From Hyphomicrobiales bacterium (GTDB lineage Bacteria; Pseudomonadota; Alphaproteobacteria; Rhizobiales; Rhizobiaceae), in contig UCNE01000005.1 in the NCBI GenBank assembly GCA_900473685.1, positions 62,001-126,000 of the forward strand: DNA of 64,000 nt, read 5' to 3'. Under the pieces are notes generated by a model. That model saw only the letters and a program-made list of their open reading frames with translations, was not told where the DNA came from and ran no database searches. Below are positions 1 through 8,825 of this stretch, piece by piece; the first letter of the stretch is position 1, and every line of letters starts with the position of its first letter. Made by a program: the position numbers and the translations under genes.

Positions 1-1
1 G

Positions 2-259
2 CAGGCGAACCGCATCGTCGTGCGGCTGGGCGAGCAAATCGATGGCTTTTCCGTTGAAGTTTGTGACGACGGTGTTGGTATAGCCAAGCAGCGCCGGCGC
101 AACGGCGGCGGTATCGACAACATGAAAACCCGAGCGAGGCTGATTTCTGCTAGATTTTCAATCAGCGCTGGCCGAAACAATCTCGGGACCGCAATTGGTG
201 TTCACCTGCCACTGGAGGCAACGACGCCGCGCCAACCAAATCCTAGGAGCGACCGATGA
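2..259 (+). CDS. Sensor histidine kinase, C-terminal fragment (NarL/DegS-type partner)
   Basis: Only the last 85 or so codons are inside the window; the reading frame is open to the left edge. The sequence shows the G1 box of a GHKL ATPase (CDDGVGI), then a Gly-rich GGGIDNMKTRA segment typical of the short ATP-binding domains of NarX/DegS/UhpB-type kinases. Its stop overlaps the start of the following response regulator (ATGA), so the two are translationally coupled and should form one two-component system. The signal sensed cannot be judged because the input domain lies outside. Confidence 0.8.
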   Translation, partial: QANRIVVRLGEQIDGFSVEVCDDGVGIAKQRRRNGGGIDNMKTRARLISARFSISAGRNNLGTAIGVHLPLEATTPRQPNPRSDR

Positions 260-978
260 AGGTTCTGATCGTCGAAGACGACCCCTTGCACCGCTCCTAC
301 CTGCACGAAGCTGTTAGTGCGGCGCTGCCGGAATGCGAAACCGTGATCGAGGCGGAAAACGGCACGATGGGGGAAAAGCTCGCCCGTGACCATCGTTCGG
401 CTCATGTTGTCATGGACCTGCAGATGAATAATCGAAACGGGATCGAGGCCGCCCGCACGATTTGGAAAGAGCGGCCGGATACACGTATTCTCTTTTGGTC
501 CAACTATTCCGATGAGGCCTATGTGCGAGGCGTTTCGCGTATCGTTCCGGACGGTGCTGCCTATGGATATGTACTCAAGTCCGCCTCCGACGAGCGGCTG
601 AAACTGGCTTTGCGCAGTATTTTTGTCGAGGCGCAATGCGTTATCGATCGGGAAGTGCGCGGGATGCAGCAGAAGAGCCTCGGCCAAACAAGAGGTTTCA
701 GCGACACAGAATATGAAATCCTAATCGATATCGCCTTGGGTCTGACGGATCGGGCTATTGCGAGAAGGCGCAACCTCTCCCTTCGTAGCGTCCAGAACCG
801 ACTGCAGCAACTTTATGAAAAACTCGATGTCTATCAAACCGCATCAGACGACCACGAAGACAGTCGCTTCAATCTTCGAGCAAGGGCGGTGACCATTGCT
901 ATGCTGCGCAAGCTTCTCAACTACAGCGCTTTGGAACGGGCTGAGAGCGAGCTGGCTGAATGGTTGAAAGTAGTTTGA
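256..978 (+). CDS. NarL/LuxR-type response regulator
   Basis: A 240-residue two-domain regulator. The receiver domain (about 1-125) has the acidic pocket E7/D8/D9, phospho-acceptor D54 (VVMDLQM) and the conserved Lys K108 (GYVLKS). The C-terminal part (about 145-200) is a LuxR-type helix-turn-helix (FSDTEYEILIDIALG, then RSVQNRLQQLYEKL). It is longer than the usual 210-220 residues because of an extra segment after the helix-turn-helix. It overlaps the upstream kinase gene by four bases. It presumably binds DNA after phosphorylation by that kinase; targets are unknown. Confidence 0.88.
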   Translation: MKVLIVEDDPLHRSYLHEAVSAALPECETVIEAENGTMGEKLARDHRSAHVVMDLQMNNRNGIEAARTIWKERPDTRILFWSNYSDEAYVRGVSRIVPDGAAYGYVLKSASDERLKLALRSIFVEAQCVIDREVRGMQQKSLGQTRGFSDTEYEILIDIALGLTDRAIARRRNLSLRSVQNRLQQLYEKLDVYQTASDDHEDSRFNLRARAVTIAMLRKLLNYSALERAESELAEWLKVV

Positions 979-1238
979 GCGGCATTGCAACGTTGGCGCC
1001 GCGCAGCCAAGTACGAGTTGGCGGTGTGGTCCAGAAGGCCCGAATGCGTTCCCAAATCAGTTATGATGTGATTCAAGATGCTGGCTGGAAGGAGGCCAGC
1101 ATCGGATAACGCAGCCTTTTCGAATGACCTTCGCGAGCGCGTTGTTGCCGCTGTTTTAAGTGTCGAAAGGGCGATGTCACGTTGTTTAATCAACGTTGGA
1201 GCAAGGCGTCTGTCTGAGACGTCAGGCGGTTGCGCCGG

Positions 1239-1926
1239 TCACGGCTTTCCACTGCGCCATTGCGCGGATCCGGTGGATGTGGATGGCGAGGGCTGAGCTT
1301 TTCTGGTCGGGGGAACGAAGAGATTTCGGAGTGCCGAAAAGATAAATAGGAACCGCTGCAAGTCGCCGACGGATCAAAATCCCTGCATCATTTGCTCCCG
1401 TTTTCGAAGCGGCACGTGAGAATTCTCGGCTCGATTGTTCAGGCCCTTTTGCGATCAATGTTCGACAGCGGGCATCACTTCCCGTCTTGCAGCACCATAT
1501 GAGCGCAATTTGTCGGTGACGATCCGCTTCGGCGTCAGGCCTTGCTTCTTCAGCAGTCTGACCAGCAATCGCCTGGCGGCTTGGGTATTGCGGTGGGCTT
1601 GAACGATTTCGTCGAGAACGTACCCGTCTTGGTCAACGGCACGCCAGAGCCAATGTTTGCGGCCGCCGATGGAAATCACCACCTCGTCCAGATGCCAGAT
1701 ATCCTTTCGCGAAGTCCTCTTTCTACACAATTGCCTGGCATAAGCCGTTCCGAACTTGCGACCCCATCTCCGGATTGTTTCATGGGAGACGACGATACCG
1801 CGTTCCAGCAGCATCTCCTCCACCATCCTCAAGCTCAAAGGGAACCGAAAAATACAGCCAGACCGCACGGGCAATGATCTGCGGTGGAAAGCGGTGGTTC
1901 TTGTAGCTTACGGTCGGACTGTTCAT
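1239..1926 (-). pseudogene. IS6-family transposase, decayed
   Basis: Reading the minus strand from an ATG at 1926, one finds the IS6 N-terminus (YKNHRFPPQIIARAVWLYF). One extra T in a T-run near 1853 shifts the frame into RFPLSLRMVEEMLLERGI and the DDE core (WHLDEVVISIGGRKHWLWRA, then IVTDKLRSY). A TGA follows VEH near 1455, and the rest (KGLNNRAENSHVPLRKRE, then LQRFLFIFSALRNLF) continues in the same frame past a second TGA. With one frameshift and two stops it is not functional. Terminal repeats could not be defined by eye. Confidence 0.85.
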
Positions 1927-2057
1927 CCCAACCCATTATCCGCAACCGTTAAGCCGCAGACAACGTGGCATCACCGGCCTCAGCCCTGACAACAATGGGC
2001 TATAAGGGGCCGCGAAGCCGAGTGTTGAAGCAACGCAGCCCGCGATGTCGTCCGATG

Positions 2058-3245
2058 TCACGAGATTTCGGACCCAAGAGCGTAGAGGATACCCCTCAAT
2101 TCAGCCAGTCCGCGCAGGCGGCCGATGGCCGGGTAGCCTGGTGTGACGACTTTGCTCAGATCGTCCAGCATGCGGTGGCCGTGGTCGGAGCGGAAGACGA
2201 TCTTTTCGTCTGATGTCCGCCGACGATCCTCGGCAACCAACTCTTTCAGCACTGCCAGCATATCGACATCACCTACGAGATGCGCGCTCTCATGGAACGT
2301 TCTGCCGTCGCCCTCGCGGGTCGTGGCGCGCAGGTGGGCGAAATGGATGCGGGATGCAAAACGGCGGGCAATGGCCGGCAGGTCGTTGTCGGCGCGCACG
2401 CCAAGGCTGCCGGTGCAAAAGCACATGCCGTTGGCTGGCGAGGGTACCGCATTGAACAGGGCGGCGTAGTCGTCAGCGGTCGAGGCGATGCGCGGCAGGC
2501 CGAAAAGCGGGCGTGGCGGATCGTCCGGATGCAGGGTGAGTTTGACGCCCCGTGCTTCGGCCGCAGGTGTGACGGCTTCCAGGAACTCGATCAGATGCTG
2601 GCGAAAACGGTTTGCATCGATGCCGCTATAGGCGGCGAGCCGTTCGCGAAAGCCGGGCACGGTCATCGGTTCGGTGGTGGAACCGGGCAGGGCGGAGGTA
2701 ATGATGCGGGTGATCTCGGCCATTTCGGCTTCGGGCATCGCCTCAAACACGGTTTTGGCGCGCAGGCGGTCTTCTTCTGAATAATCGTTTTCAGCGCCGG
2801 GGCGCTTGAGGACGAACAGATCGAAGGCGGCGAAGCGCTCATGATCGAAGCGCATGGCGGTGGCGCCGGTTGGGGTGATGAAGTCCAGCTCCGTGCGCGT
2901 CCAATCGACCACCGGCATGAAATTGTAGCAGATGACGTTGATACCACAGGCGGCGACGGCTTCCAGGCTGGCAATCCAGGCTTCGATCTCGGCCTTGGCC
3001 TTGGCCCCGCTGCGCTTGACGGCATCGGGGATGGGGATGCTTTCGACCACGGACCACGTGAGGGGCGAGCGCCCAACGGGCGTGGTTTCGATCAAAGTCT
3101 GGCGCTCGCGGACTTCGCTTTCCGTCCAGGCGCGGCCGATCGGTACCTGATGCAGTGCCGAAACGATATTGGTCGCCCCGGTCTGGCGCACATCGTCCAG
3201 CGTTACCGGCGCATCCGGCCCGAACCATCTCCATCCCTGACGCAT
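2058..3245 (-). CDS. uxuA: Mannonate dehydratase
   Basis: A 395-residue UxuA that dehydrates D-mannonate to 2-keto-3-deoxygluconate in the cytoplasmic hexuronate pathway. The start MRQGWRWFGPDAPVTL is preceded by GAGGAAGAAGC at good spacing; an upstream in-frame start would add 26 unrelated residues. Family hallmarks include ICYNFMPVVDWTRT, LHPDDPP, the CFCTGSLG metal-site segment and HFAHLRA. Length matches the family. It lies 37 bases downstream of the GntR-type regulator gene in the same direction, so the two probably share a transcript that diverges from uxaC. Confidence 0.95.
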   Translation of the reverse strand: MRQGWRWFGPDAPVTLDDVRQTGATNIVSALHQVPIGRAWTESEVRERQTLIETTPVGRSPLTWSVVESIPIPDAVKRSGAKAKAEIEAWIASLEAVAACGINVICYNFMPVVDWTRTELDFITPTGATAMRFDHERFAAFDLFVLKRPGAENDYSEEDRLRAKTVFEAMPEAEMAEITRIITSALPGSTTEPMTVPGFRERLAAYSGIDANRFRQHLIEFLEAVTPAAEARGVKLTLHPDDPPRPLFGLPRIASTADDYAALFNAVPSPANGMCFCTGSLGVRADNDLPAIARRFASRIHFAHLRATTREGDGRTFHESAHLVGDVDMLAVLKELVAEDRRRTSDEKIVFRSDHGHRMLDDLSKVVTPGYPAIGRLRGLAELRGILYALGSEIS

Positions 3246-3282
3246 GCCTGCTTCTTCCTCCGGTTCATTCAGTTGTTGTTGT

Positions 3283-4005
3283 TCAGCAAAAATAATCGGG
3301 GTGCATGACCCGCAATTCGGCAACGTCGGGAATGACGGCGCTCAAATGGTGCATCATCGCAGCCCGGGCGCTTTCGACGTCATGGGCGGCGATGGCATTG
3401 CGGATCGTCACATGCTCTTCGATCACGTTCTCCATGCGGCCGAGCGCCGGCAGGGTCAGACGCCGGGCGCGGTCGATCTGGATTTTTACGGTTTTCAGGA
3501 TGGCCCAGATGCCGGGATAACCGGCAATACCGGCGATCGCCTCGTGAAAGGCTTCATCCTGTTCGTGAAACAGGGATGTTTCGTTATGGGCGGCATGGAG
3601 GCGCTGACGAGCGATGATGGCGTCCAGCTTGGCAATGTCGGCGAGGGTCGCAATCGCCGTTGCCGATTCCACGGTTGTTCCCTCCAGCGACTTGCGGATG
3701 ACCACAGCCTCGGGAATGGCGGCGACCGGAACCAGCGACACGAAGGTGCCGGACTGGGGGAAGATGTCGACAAGTCCGGCTTCCGCCAGCCGCAGCAGCG
3801 CTTCGCGCACCGGTGTGCGGCTGACGCCGAATTCCTCGGCGATCTTTTTCTCCTGCAACGGCATGCCGGGCGGCATCTGCAGCGATGTGATCGCTAAATG
3901 CAGCCGCTCATAGATTGCCGAACCGGCCGTGACGCGCCGGAGCTTTGCAGTTGCCGGTTCTGCAAGGAAGGGCGCGACGGCGCTGTTTTGTGGCGATGAC
4001 GGCAT
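3283..4005 (-). CDS. GntR-family transcriptional regulator with FCD domain (UxuR/ExuR-like role)
   Basis: A 240-residue FadR-type regulator. A winged helix-turn-helix spans about 30-95 (QEKKIAEEFGVSRTPVREAL) and an all-helical FCD ligand domain spans about 100-230, with the metal/ligand histidines expected in H-x(n)-EEH-type positions (QDEAFHEAI, VIEEHVTIRNAI, MMHHLSAV). It is encoded head-to-tail with uxuA and divergently from uxaC. This gives the inference that it represses both transcripts until a hexuronate or pathway intermediate binds. A perfect palindrome at 4037-4046 is a likely operator. Confidence 0.9.
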   Translation of the reverse strand: MPSSPQNSAVAPFLAEPATAKLRRVTAGSAIYERLHLAITSLQMPPGMPLQEKKIAEEFGVSRTPVREALLRLAEAGLVDIFPQSGTFVSLVPVAAIPEAVVIRKSLEGTTVESATAIATLADIAKLDAIIARQRLHAAHNETSLFHEQDEAFHEAIAGIAGYPGIWAILKTVKIQIDRARRLTLPALGRMENVIEEHVTIRNAIAAHDVESARAAMMHHLSAVIPDVAELRVMHPDYFC

Positions 4006-4021
4006 GAGGTTTCTCGAGGCG

Positions 4022-4049
4022 TTGACACTGTTGTGAATACTAGTATATC
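4022..4049 (+). promoter_or_regulatory. Candidate uxaC promoter with embedded operator palindrome
   Basis: TTGACA (4022-4027) and TATATC (4044-4049) are separated by 16 bases, a good sigma-70-like promoter pointing to uxaC. The perfect 10-base palindrome ATACTAGTAT (4037-4046) sits between and over these elements, where binding of a repressor would block RNA polymerase. The divergent GntR/FCD gene starts 32 bases away. That this palindrome is its operator is an inference from position and symmetry. Confidence 0.6.
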
Positions 4050-4095
4050 AGTTTGCTCACGTTGCCAAGACGTGAAGCGGGAGGAGCGACAAGGA

Positions 4096-5496
4096 ATGGC
4101 ATTGCACCCCGACAGGCTGTTTCCTGCCGATCCCGGTACGCGGGCGATCGCAAGGCAGCTTTACGAAGCCGTTGCAGGACTGCCGATCGTATCGCCGCAT
4201 GGCCATACGGACCCGTCCTGGTATGCGGAAGACAAGCCGTTTCAAGACCCCGCAGCATTGTTCATCACCCCGGACCATTATGCGACGCGCATGCTTTATT
4301 CGCAGGGTGTGCGGCTGGAGGATCTGGGTGTTGCGCGGCGTGACGGGGCGGCGGTCGAGGCGGACCCCCGCAAAATATGGCGGCTGTTTGCCGCGCATTT
4401 TCATCTTTTCGCCGGAACGCCGACGCGCATCTGGTTCGAGCATTCGATGGAGACTGTGTTCGGGATCACCGAGCGCCTGTCGCCAAAGACGGCAGACGCC
4501 TTGTTCGACCGGATCGAGGCGGCGATCCCGACGCCGGAGATGCGGCCGCGTGCCCTGTTTGACCGGTTCGGTATTGAGGTGATCGCCACGACGGACAGTG
4601 CGCTTGATGATCTCAGGCATCACGACACCGTGCGCAATTCGGGATGGCATGGCCGTGTGGTGCCGACATACAGGCCGGATGCGGTGGTCGATCCGCAGGT
4701 GCTCGGATTTGCCGGAAACCTCGACCGATTTTTGGCGATGACCGGTGAGGCGGCAACATGGACCGGCTACCTGGATGCGCACCGGGCGCGGCGTGCCTTC
4801 TTCAAACAACGCGGAGCAACGGCGACGGATCACGGTCATGCCACCGCGCGGACCGAGAATCTGTCTTCCGACGACGCGGCCCGGCTGTTTGATAAAGTGC
4901 TTGCCGGCAAGGCGGATGCCGGCGAAGCGGACGCCTTCCGCGGCCAGATGCTGACGGAAATGGCGCGGATGAGCAGGGATGACGGGCTGGTGATGCAGCT
5001 CCATCCGGGCTCCTACCGCAACCACAATCCGTCGCTGTTTGTGGATTTCGGTCCCGACAAGGGCGCGGATATTCCGCAGTCAACCAACTATGTGCAAGCG
5101 CTGAAGCCGCTGCTCGACGCCGTCGGGAACGATCCGGCGCTGACGGTGATCCTCTTCACGCTCGACGAAACGGCCTATTCACGCGAACTGGCACCGCTTG
5201 CCGGCCATTATCCGGCCCTGAAGCTCGGACCCGCCTGGTGGTTCTTCGACAGTCCGGAAGGCATGCGCCGCTACCGCGAAACGGTGACGGAGACCGCCGG
5301 GTTCTACAACACGGTTGGCTTCAACGACGACACCCGCGCCTATCTGTCGATCCCGGCCCGCCACGACATGGCGCGGCGGGTGGACTGCGCCTATCTCGCC
5401 CGGCTCGTGGCAGACCACCGCATCGATGAAGAAGAGGCTTCCGGTCTGGCGCATGAGCTCGCCTACGGGCTGGCGAAAAGAGCCTATCGACTGTGA
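4096..5496 (+). CDS. uxaC: Glucuronate (uronate) isomerase
   Basis: A 466-residue UxaC that converts D-glucuronate to D-fructuronate (and galacturonate to tagaturonate). The start MALHPDRLFP follows GGGAGGAGCGACAAGGA; an upstream ATG would add a non-homologous stretch. Visible hallmarks are PIVSPHGHTDPSWYA (metal-binding His region near the N-terminus), ATTDSALDDL, MQLHPGSYRNHN and the C-terminal YNTVGFNDDTRAYLSIPARHD. It is the first gene of an operon with an ABC importer and uxuB, and is divergent from the regulator and uxuA. Together these make the set for hexuronate to keto-deoxygluconate. Confidence 0.95.
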   Translation: MALHPDRLFPADPGTRAIARQLYEAVAGLPIVSPHGHTDPSWYAEDKPFQDPAALFITPDHYATRMLYSQGVRLEDLGVARRDGAAVEADPRKIWRLFAAHFHLFAGTPTRIWFEHSMETVFGITERLSPKTADALFDRIEAAIPTPEMRPRALFDRFGIEVIATTDSALDDLRHHDTVRNSGWHGRVVPTYRPDAVVDPQVLGFAGNLDRFLAMTGEAATWTGYLDAHRARRAFFKQRGATATDHGHATARTENLSSDDAARLFDKVLAGKADAGEADAFRGQMLTEMARMSRDDGLVMQLHPGSYRNHNPSLFVDFGPDKGADIPQSTNYVQALKPLLDAVGNDPALTVILFTLDETAYSRELAPLAGHYPALKLGPAWWFFDSPEGMRRYRETVTETAGFYNTVGFNDDTRAYLSIPARHDMARRVDCAYLARLVADHRIDEEEASGLAHELAYGLAKRAYRL

Positions 5497-5555
5497 CCAT
5501 CTGGCAGACGGGCGGCTGAGGAGGCGTCCGCTGCACAACAAGGGAGGAGAACGAC

Positions 5556-6731
5556 ATGAACGTTACACGCAGGACCTTTGTCGGCGGAGTTGCCGGCCTG
5601 ACCGGCCTGGGGCTTTTGCCCGGCCGTCTTTTTGCGCAGCTGAAGGCTCCGGCAAGCCCCGTCACCATCACGGTGGTGGATGTTGCCGGCAATCTCGCCC
5701 TGACGCAGGGCATGCTTGAGGCCTATGCGGCGGCAAAGCCGGAATGGGTCTCGAGCTTCGCCTTCACCAAGGCGCCGGCGCCGGAACTGCCGGCCAAGAT
5801 CAAGGCGCAGCAGGCCGCCGGCAAGGTCGATATCGATCTCGTCCTGACGGGCACCGACGTGCTTGCGGCTGGTCTCGACCAGAGCCTTTGGGTCGATCTT
5901 GCCGCTCACAAGGGCGACCTGCCCAATCTGGAGAGCATTCTTCTGCCGCAGGCATTCAAGATGCAGGCGCTCGCCAAGGAGCAGGGCGTTGTCGTCACCT
6001 ATTATCCATCGGGCCCGCTGATCGAATATATGCCGGACCGGGTTCCGACACCGCCGAAGACCGCGGCGGAACTGCTGGAATGGTCGAAGGCCAATCCGAA
6101 GAAATTCATGTATGCCCGCCCGGCCAATTCCGGCCCCGGCCGCACCTTCCTGATGGGGCTTCCCTATATTCTCGGCGACAGCGATCCGCGCGATCCGGTG
6201 AAGGGCTGGACGAAGACCTGGGAATATCTGAAGGCTCTGGGTGAAAACGTCGAATATTATGGTACCGGCACGACCCAGACGATGAAGGAACTGGGCGAGG
6301 GCACCCGCGATATCGTCGTTTCGACGACCGGCTGGGATATCAACCCGCGTGCGCTCGGCATTGTTCCGGCCGAGGCCAAGGTCGGCAAGCTCGACGGTTT
6401 CCATTGGGTGACGGATGCGCATTATGCGGTCATTCCGAAGGGCGTTTCAGACGAGAAGGTCGCCGTTCTGCTCGACATCATCAACTTCATGCTGCAACCG
6501 CAACAGCAGGCCATCGCCTACGACCAGGGTTATTTCTACCCGGGTCCGGCGGTCAAGGACGTGACGATCGAGATGGCGCCGCAGGAAAGCCAGGACGCCA
6601 TCAAGGAATTCGGCCGCCCGGAATATGCCGATTGGATCGCCAACAATCCGCTGGAAGTGCCGCTGGAGCCGGCGCAGATCGTCGATGCGTTCCGTATCTG
6701 GGACGAACAGATCGGCGCATCCAAGGGCTGA
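5556..6731 (+). CDS. ABC transporter substrate-binding protein, Tat-exported
   Basis: A 391-residue family 1 type periplasmic binding protein. The N-terminus NVTRRTFVGGVAGLTGLG has a twin-arginine motif and hydrophobic core, with probable cleavage after LFA near residue 27, so it should be exported folded. A strong GGGAGGAGAACGAC ribosome site precedes the ATG. It lies between uxaC and the ATPase/permease genes, which argues that its ligand is a hexuronate or an oligogalacturonide/glucuronide. The exact sugar cannot be told from sequence. A hairpin follows the stop codon. Confidence 0.88.
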   Translation: MNVTRRTFVGGVAGLTGLGLLPGRLFAQLKAPASPVTITVVDVAGNLALTQGMLEAYAAAKPEWVSSFAFTKAPAPELPAKIKAQQAAGKVDIDLVLTGTDVLAAGLDQSLWVDLAAHKGDLPNLESILLPQAFKMQALAKEQGVVVTYYPSGPLIEYMPDRVPTPPKTAAELLEWSKANPKKFMYARPANSGPGRTFLMGLPYILGDSDPRDPVKGWTKTWEYLKALGENVEYYGTGTTQTMKELGEGTRDIVVSTTGWDINPRALGIVPAEAKVGKLDGFHWVTDAHYAVIPKGVSDEKVAVLLDIINFMLQPQQQAIAYDQGYFYPGPAVKDVTIEMAPQESQDAIKEFGRPEYADWIANNPLEVPLEPAQIVDAFRIWDEQIGASKG

Positions 6732-6734
6732 GCC

Positions 6735-6764
6735 TGAAACGGCGGCGGTTTTGCCGCCGTTTCA
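6735..6764 (+). promoter_or_regulatory. Intercistronic hairpin after the binding-protein gene
   Basis: A perfect 12-base stem (6735-6746 with 6753-6764) around a six-base loop starts four bases after the stop codon and is not followed by a T-run. Such hairpins in ABC operons commonly stabilise the upstream binding-protein message or attenuate read-through so that the binding protein is made in excess. That role here is inference. Confidence 0.65.
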
Positions 6765-6793
6765 AATTGCCTATCGACGTGGAGGAAACGACC

Positions 6794-7894
6794 TTGAATT
6801 TGCCGGTTCAGAACGCAGCGGCGGTGCTTTCGCCCAAACAGTCGGCCCGCCTCGAGCTGGATGGCCTGCGCCGATCGTTCGGTGCCTATACCGCGCTCGA
6901 CGGCATCGATCTTGCAATCGAGCCTGGCGAGTTCATCGCGCTTCTCGGGCCGTCCGGTTGCGGCAAATCGACGGCGCTGAATTGCGTGGCTGGGCTTCTT
7001 GCGCTGTCGGGCGGCGAAATCCGGCTCGGCGGCAACCGCATCGATCAGCTGGAGCCGGAAAAGCGCGGCTTCGGCATGGTGTTCCAGAGCTACGCCCTGT
7101 TTCCCCATATGAGCGTGCGCCGCAATGTCGGCTTCGGACTGACCATGCAGGGTATTCGCGGCGCGGAAGCTGACCGGCGCATCGAGCAGGCCTTGGCGCT
7201 GGTCCGGCTGGAAAGCCAGATCGACAAGCTGCCGGGGCAGCTTTCCGGCGGTCAACAGCAGCGCGTGGCGATTGCCCGCGCCATCGTCATCCGGCCGCCG
7301 GTGGTGCTGATGGACGAGCCGCTGTCCAATCTCGATGCCAAGCTGAGGCTGGAGATGCGCGCCGAAATCCGCGGCATCCATGACCAGATCGGCTCGACGA
7401 CAATCTACGTGACACATGACCAAGACGAGGCGCTTTCGCTTGCCGACCGGATTGTCGTCATGAGCCAGGGGCGGATCATGCAGATCGGCTCGCCGCAGGA
7501 TCTCTACCAGCGGCCCAATCATATCGACGTCGCCGATTTCATGGGTTTTCGCACGCGCATTGCCGGGCGGGTGATTGGCATATCCGGTGACGAAGCCCGC
7601 ATTGAAGTGGCCGGGGCGCAGCTGACGGGCACGATGCGCGAGCCGCTTGCCATTGGCGATCAGGCCGTGCTGTCGGTGCGGCCGGAGGATCTGGTTGCCG
7701 TCGAGGATGGCAACGGCATGCCCGCCACGGTCGTCAACATGGAATATCGCGGCCGTGCCTTTTTCGGGCTGGCCAAGTCCGCCGATGGTTCCGATCTCTA
7801 TTTCCGCGCCGAGCAGGCTCTGCCACGCGGTGCGTCGGCAACGCTGCAACCGGCGCAAGGCCGAGCGCTATTGTTCAAGGGGAAGGGCGCATGA
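6794..7894 (+). CDS. ABC transporter ATP-binding protein (MalK/PotA type, TOBE domain)
   Basis: A 366-residue ATPase for the hexuronate-locus importer. Walker A is GPSGCGKST (52-60), the signature is LSGGQQQR and Walker B is VVLMDEP followed by LSNLDAKLR; the last 110 residues form a TOBE-type regulatory domain. I chose a TTG start because it follows GGAGGAAACGACC at ideal spacing and begins just before the conserved domain; no ATG fits better. It overlaps the next permease gene by four bases. It energises uptake together with the two following permeases. Confidence 0.93.
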   Translation: MNLPVQNAAAVLSPKQSARLELDGLRRSFGAYTALDGIDLAIEPGEFIALLGPSGCGKSTALNCVAGLLALSGGEIRLGGNRIDQLEPEKRGFGMVFQSYALFPHMSVRRNVGFGLTMQGIRGAEADRRIEQALALVRLESQIDKLPGQLSGGQQQRVAIARAIVIRPPVVLMDEPLSNLDAKLRLEMRAEIRGIHDQIGSTTIYVTHDQDEALSLADRIVVMSQGRIMQIGSPQDLYQRPNHIDVADFMGFRTRIAGRVIGISGDEARIEVAGAQLTGTMREPLAIGDQAVLSVRPEDLVAVEDGNGMPATVVNMEYRGRAFFGLAKSADGSDLYFRAEQALPRGASATLQPAQGRALLFKGKGA

Positions 7895-8769
7895 GCACGC
7901 CGTCGCTTCGCTATCGGCTTGCCGCGCGCGGTTTCGATGGCACGACGCTTCTGGTCCTGCCGGGGCTTGCCGTCATGCTCGGGCTGTTCATCTATCCGTT
8001 CTTTTATGGTCTTGCCGACTCGGTAATGCCGAAGGAGGGCGCCTGGTATGCCAATTATGTGACCTTCTTCAGCGATCCCTTCCAATATCGCACCATTGCA
8101 TCGACCCTCTGGCTGGCGCTGCCGGTGACGATCGTCAATCTCGCCTTTGCCGTGCCGATTGCCTTCAGAGTCCGGCTGATGACGCGGCAACGGCTGCTGA
8201 CGACGATCCTCGTCCTGCCGATTACGCTTGGCACGGTATTCGTTGCCGACGGACTTTTGACGTTTCTCGGGCCGCAGGGCTGGTTCAACCGCGTGCTGGT
8301 GCTTGTTGGGTTGCTGGATGCACCCGTGAAGCTCACCAACAACTATTGGGGTGTGTTCGCCTCGCTGGTGATCACCGGTTTCCCCTTCGCTTTCCTGTTG
8401 ACGCTGTCCTACGTGACCGGCATCGACCCGGCGATCGAACAGGCAGCGGCAACGCTTGGTGCCAATGCCCGCCAGCGCTTCATGAAAGTGTTCCTGCCGC
8501 TTTTGGTGCCGGGGCTTGCGGTGACCTTCTGCCTGGCTTTCGTCCAGGCCTTCGCCGTCTTTCCCTCCGCCGTCCTGCTGGGTGCTCCGGCTGGCCCGAC
8601 GCGGGTGATCTCTATTGCCGCCTATCAGGCCGCCTTCGAGCAATATGATCATTCGCTGGGAACGGCGATCGCCATGGTCATGGGCGCGGTGGAACTGGTC
8701 GTCGTGTTGATCGTGCTCGGCGCACGCTCGATGTTTTATCGTGGCCCGACCGGGGGAACGAAGGGATGA
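7891..8769 (+). CDS. ABC transporter permease (first)
   Basis: A 292-residue inner-membrane permease with about six hydrophobic segments, beginning with LVLPGLAVMLGLFIYPFFYG. The cytoplasmic EAA-type loop (EQAAATLGANARQRFMKVFLPLL) that docks on the ATPase is clear at about 184-206. It is coupled to the ATPase gene through an ATGA overlap and pairs with the second permease to form the channel. Spermidine/iron/sugar type-I importers share this architecture; the operon context points to a uronate. Confidence 0.92.
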   Translation: MSTPSLRYRLAARGFDGTTLLVLPGLAVMLGLFIYPFFYGLADSVMPKEGAWYANYVTFFSDPFQYRTIASTLWLALPVTIVNLAFAVPIAFRVRLMTRQRLLTTILVLPITLGTVFVADGLLTFLGPQGWFNRVLVLVGLLDAPVKLTNNYWGVFASLVITGFPFAFLLTLSYVTGIDPAIEQAAATLGANARQRFMKVFLPLLVPGLAVTFCLAFVQAFAVFPSAVLLGAPAGPTRVISIAAYQAAFEQYDHSLGTAIAMVMGAVELVVVLIVLGARSMFYRGPTGGTKG

Positions 8770-8825
8770 TGACCATGACAAAGCCTGTGCCTCATCACGC
8801 ATTTTTCCGGGAGATGCCGCTATGA
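8766..8825 (+). other. 19-codon bridging ORF between the two permease genes
   Basis: An ATG at 8766 overlaps the stop of the first permease (ATGA), runs 19 codons (MMTMTKPVPHHAFFREMPL) and stops with a TGA that overlaps the ATG of the second permease at 8822. It would let ribosomes pass continuously from one permease to the next. A coding function for the peptide is not supported. Confidence 0.35.

Noticed and set aside
202-687. 161-codon minus-strand ORF opposite the first response regulator
   Set aside because: It lies antisense to a clear receiver-domain gene and has no family feature; a shadow of high GC coding bias.
4057-5025. 322-codon minus-strand ORF within uxaC
   Set aside because: Fully antisense to a well-supported uronate isomerase; composition rich in Arg/His as expected for a shadow frame.
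6536-7858. 440-codon minus-strand ORF opposite the ABC ATPase
   Set aside because: Antisense to Walker A/B and signature motifs of the real gene; no recognisable domain.
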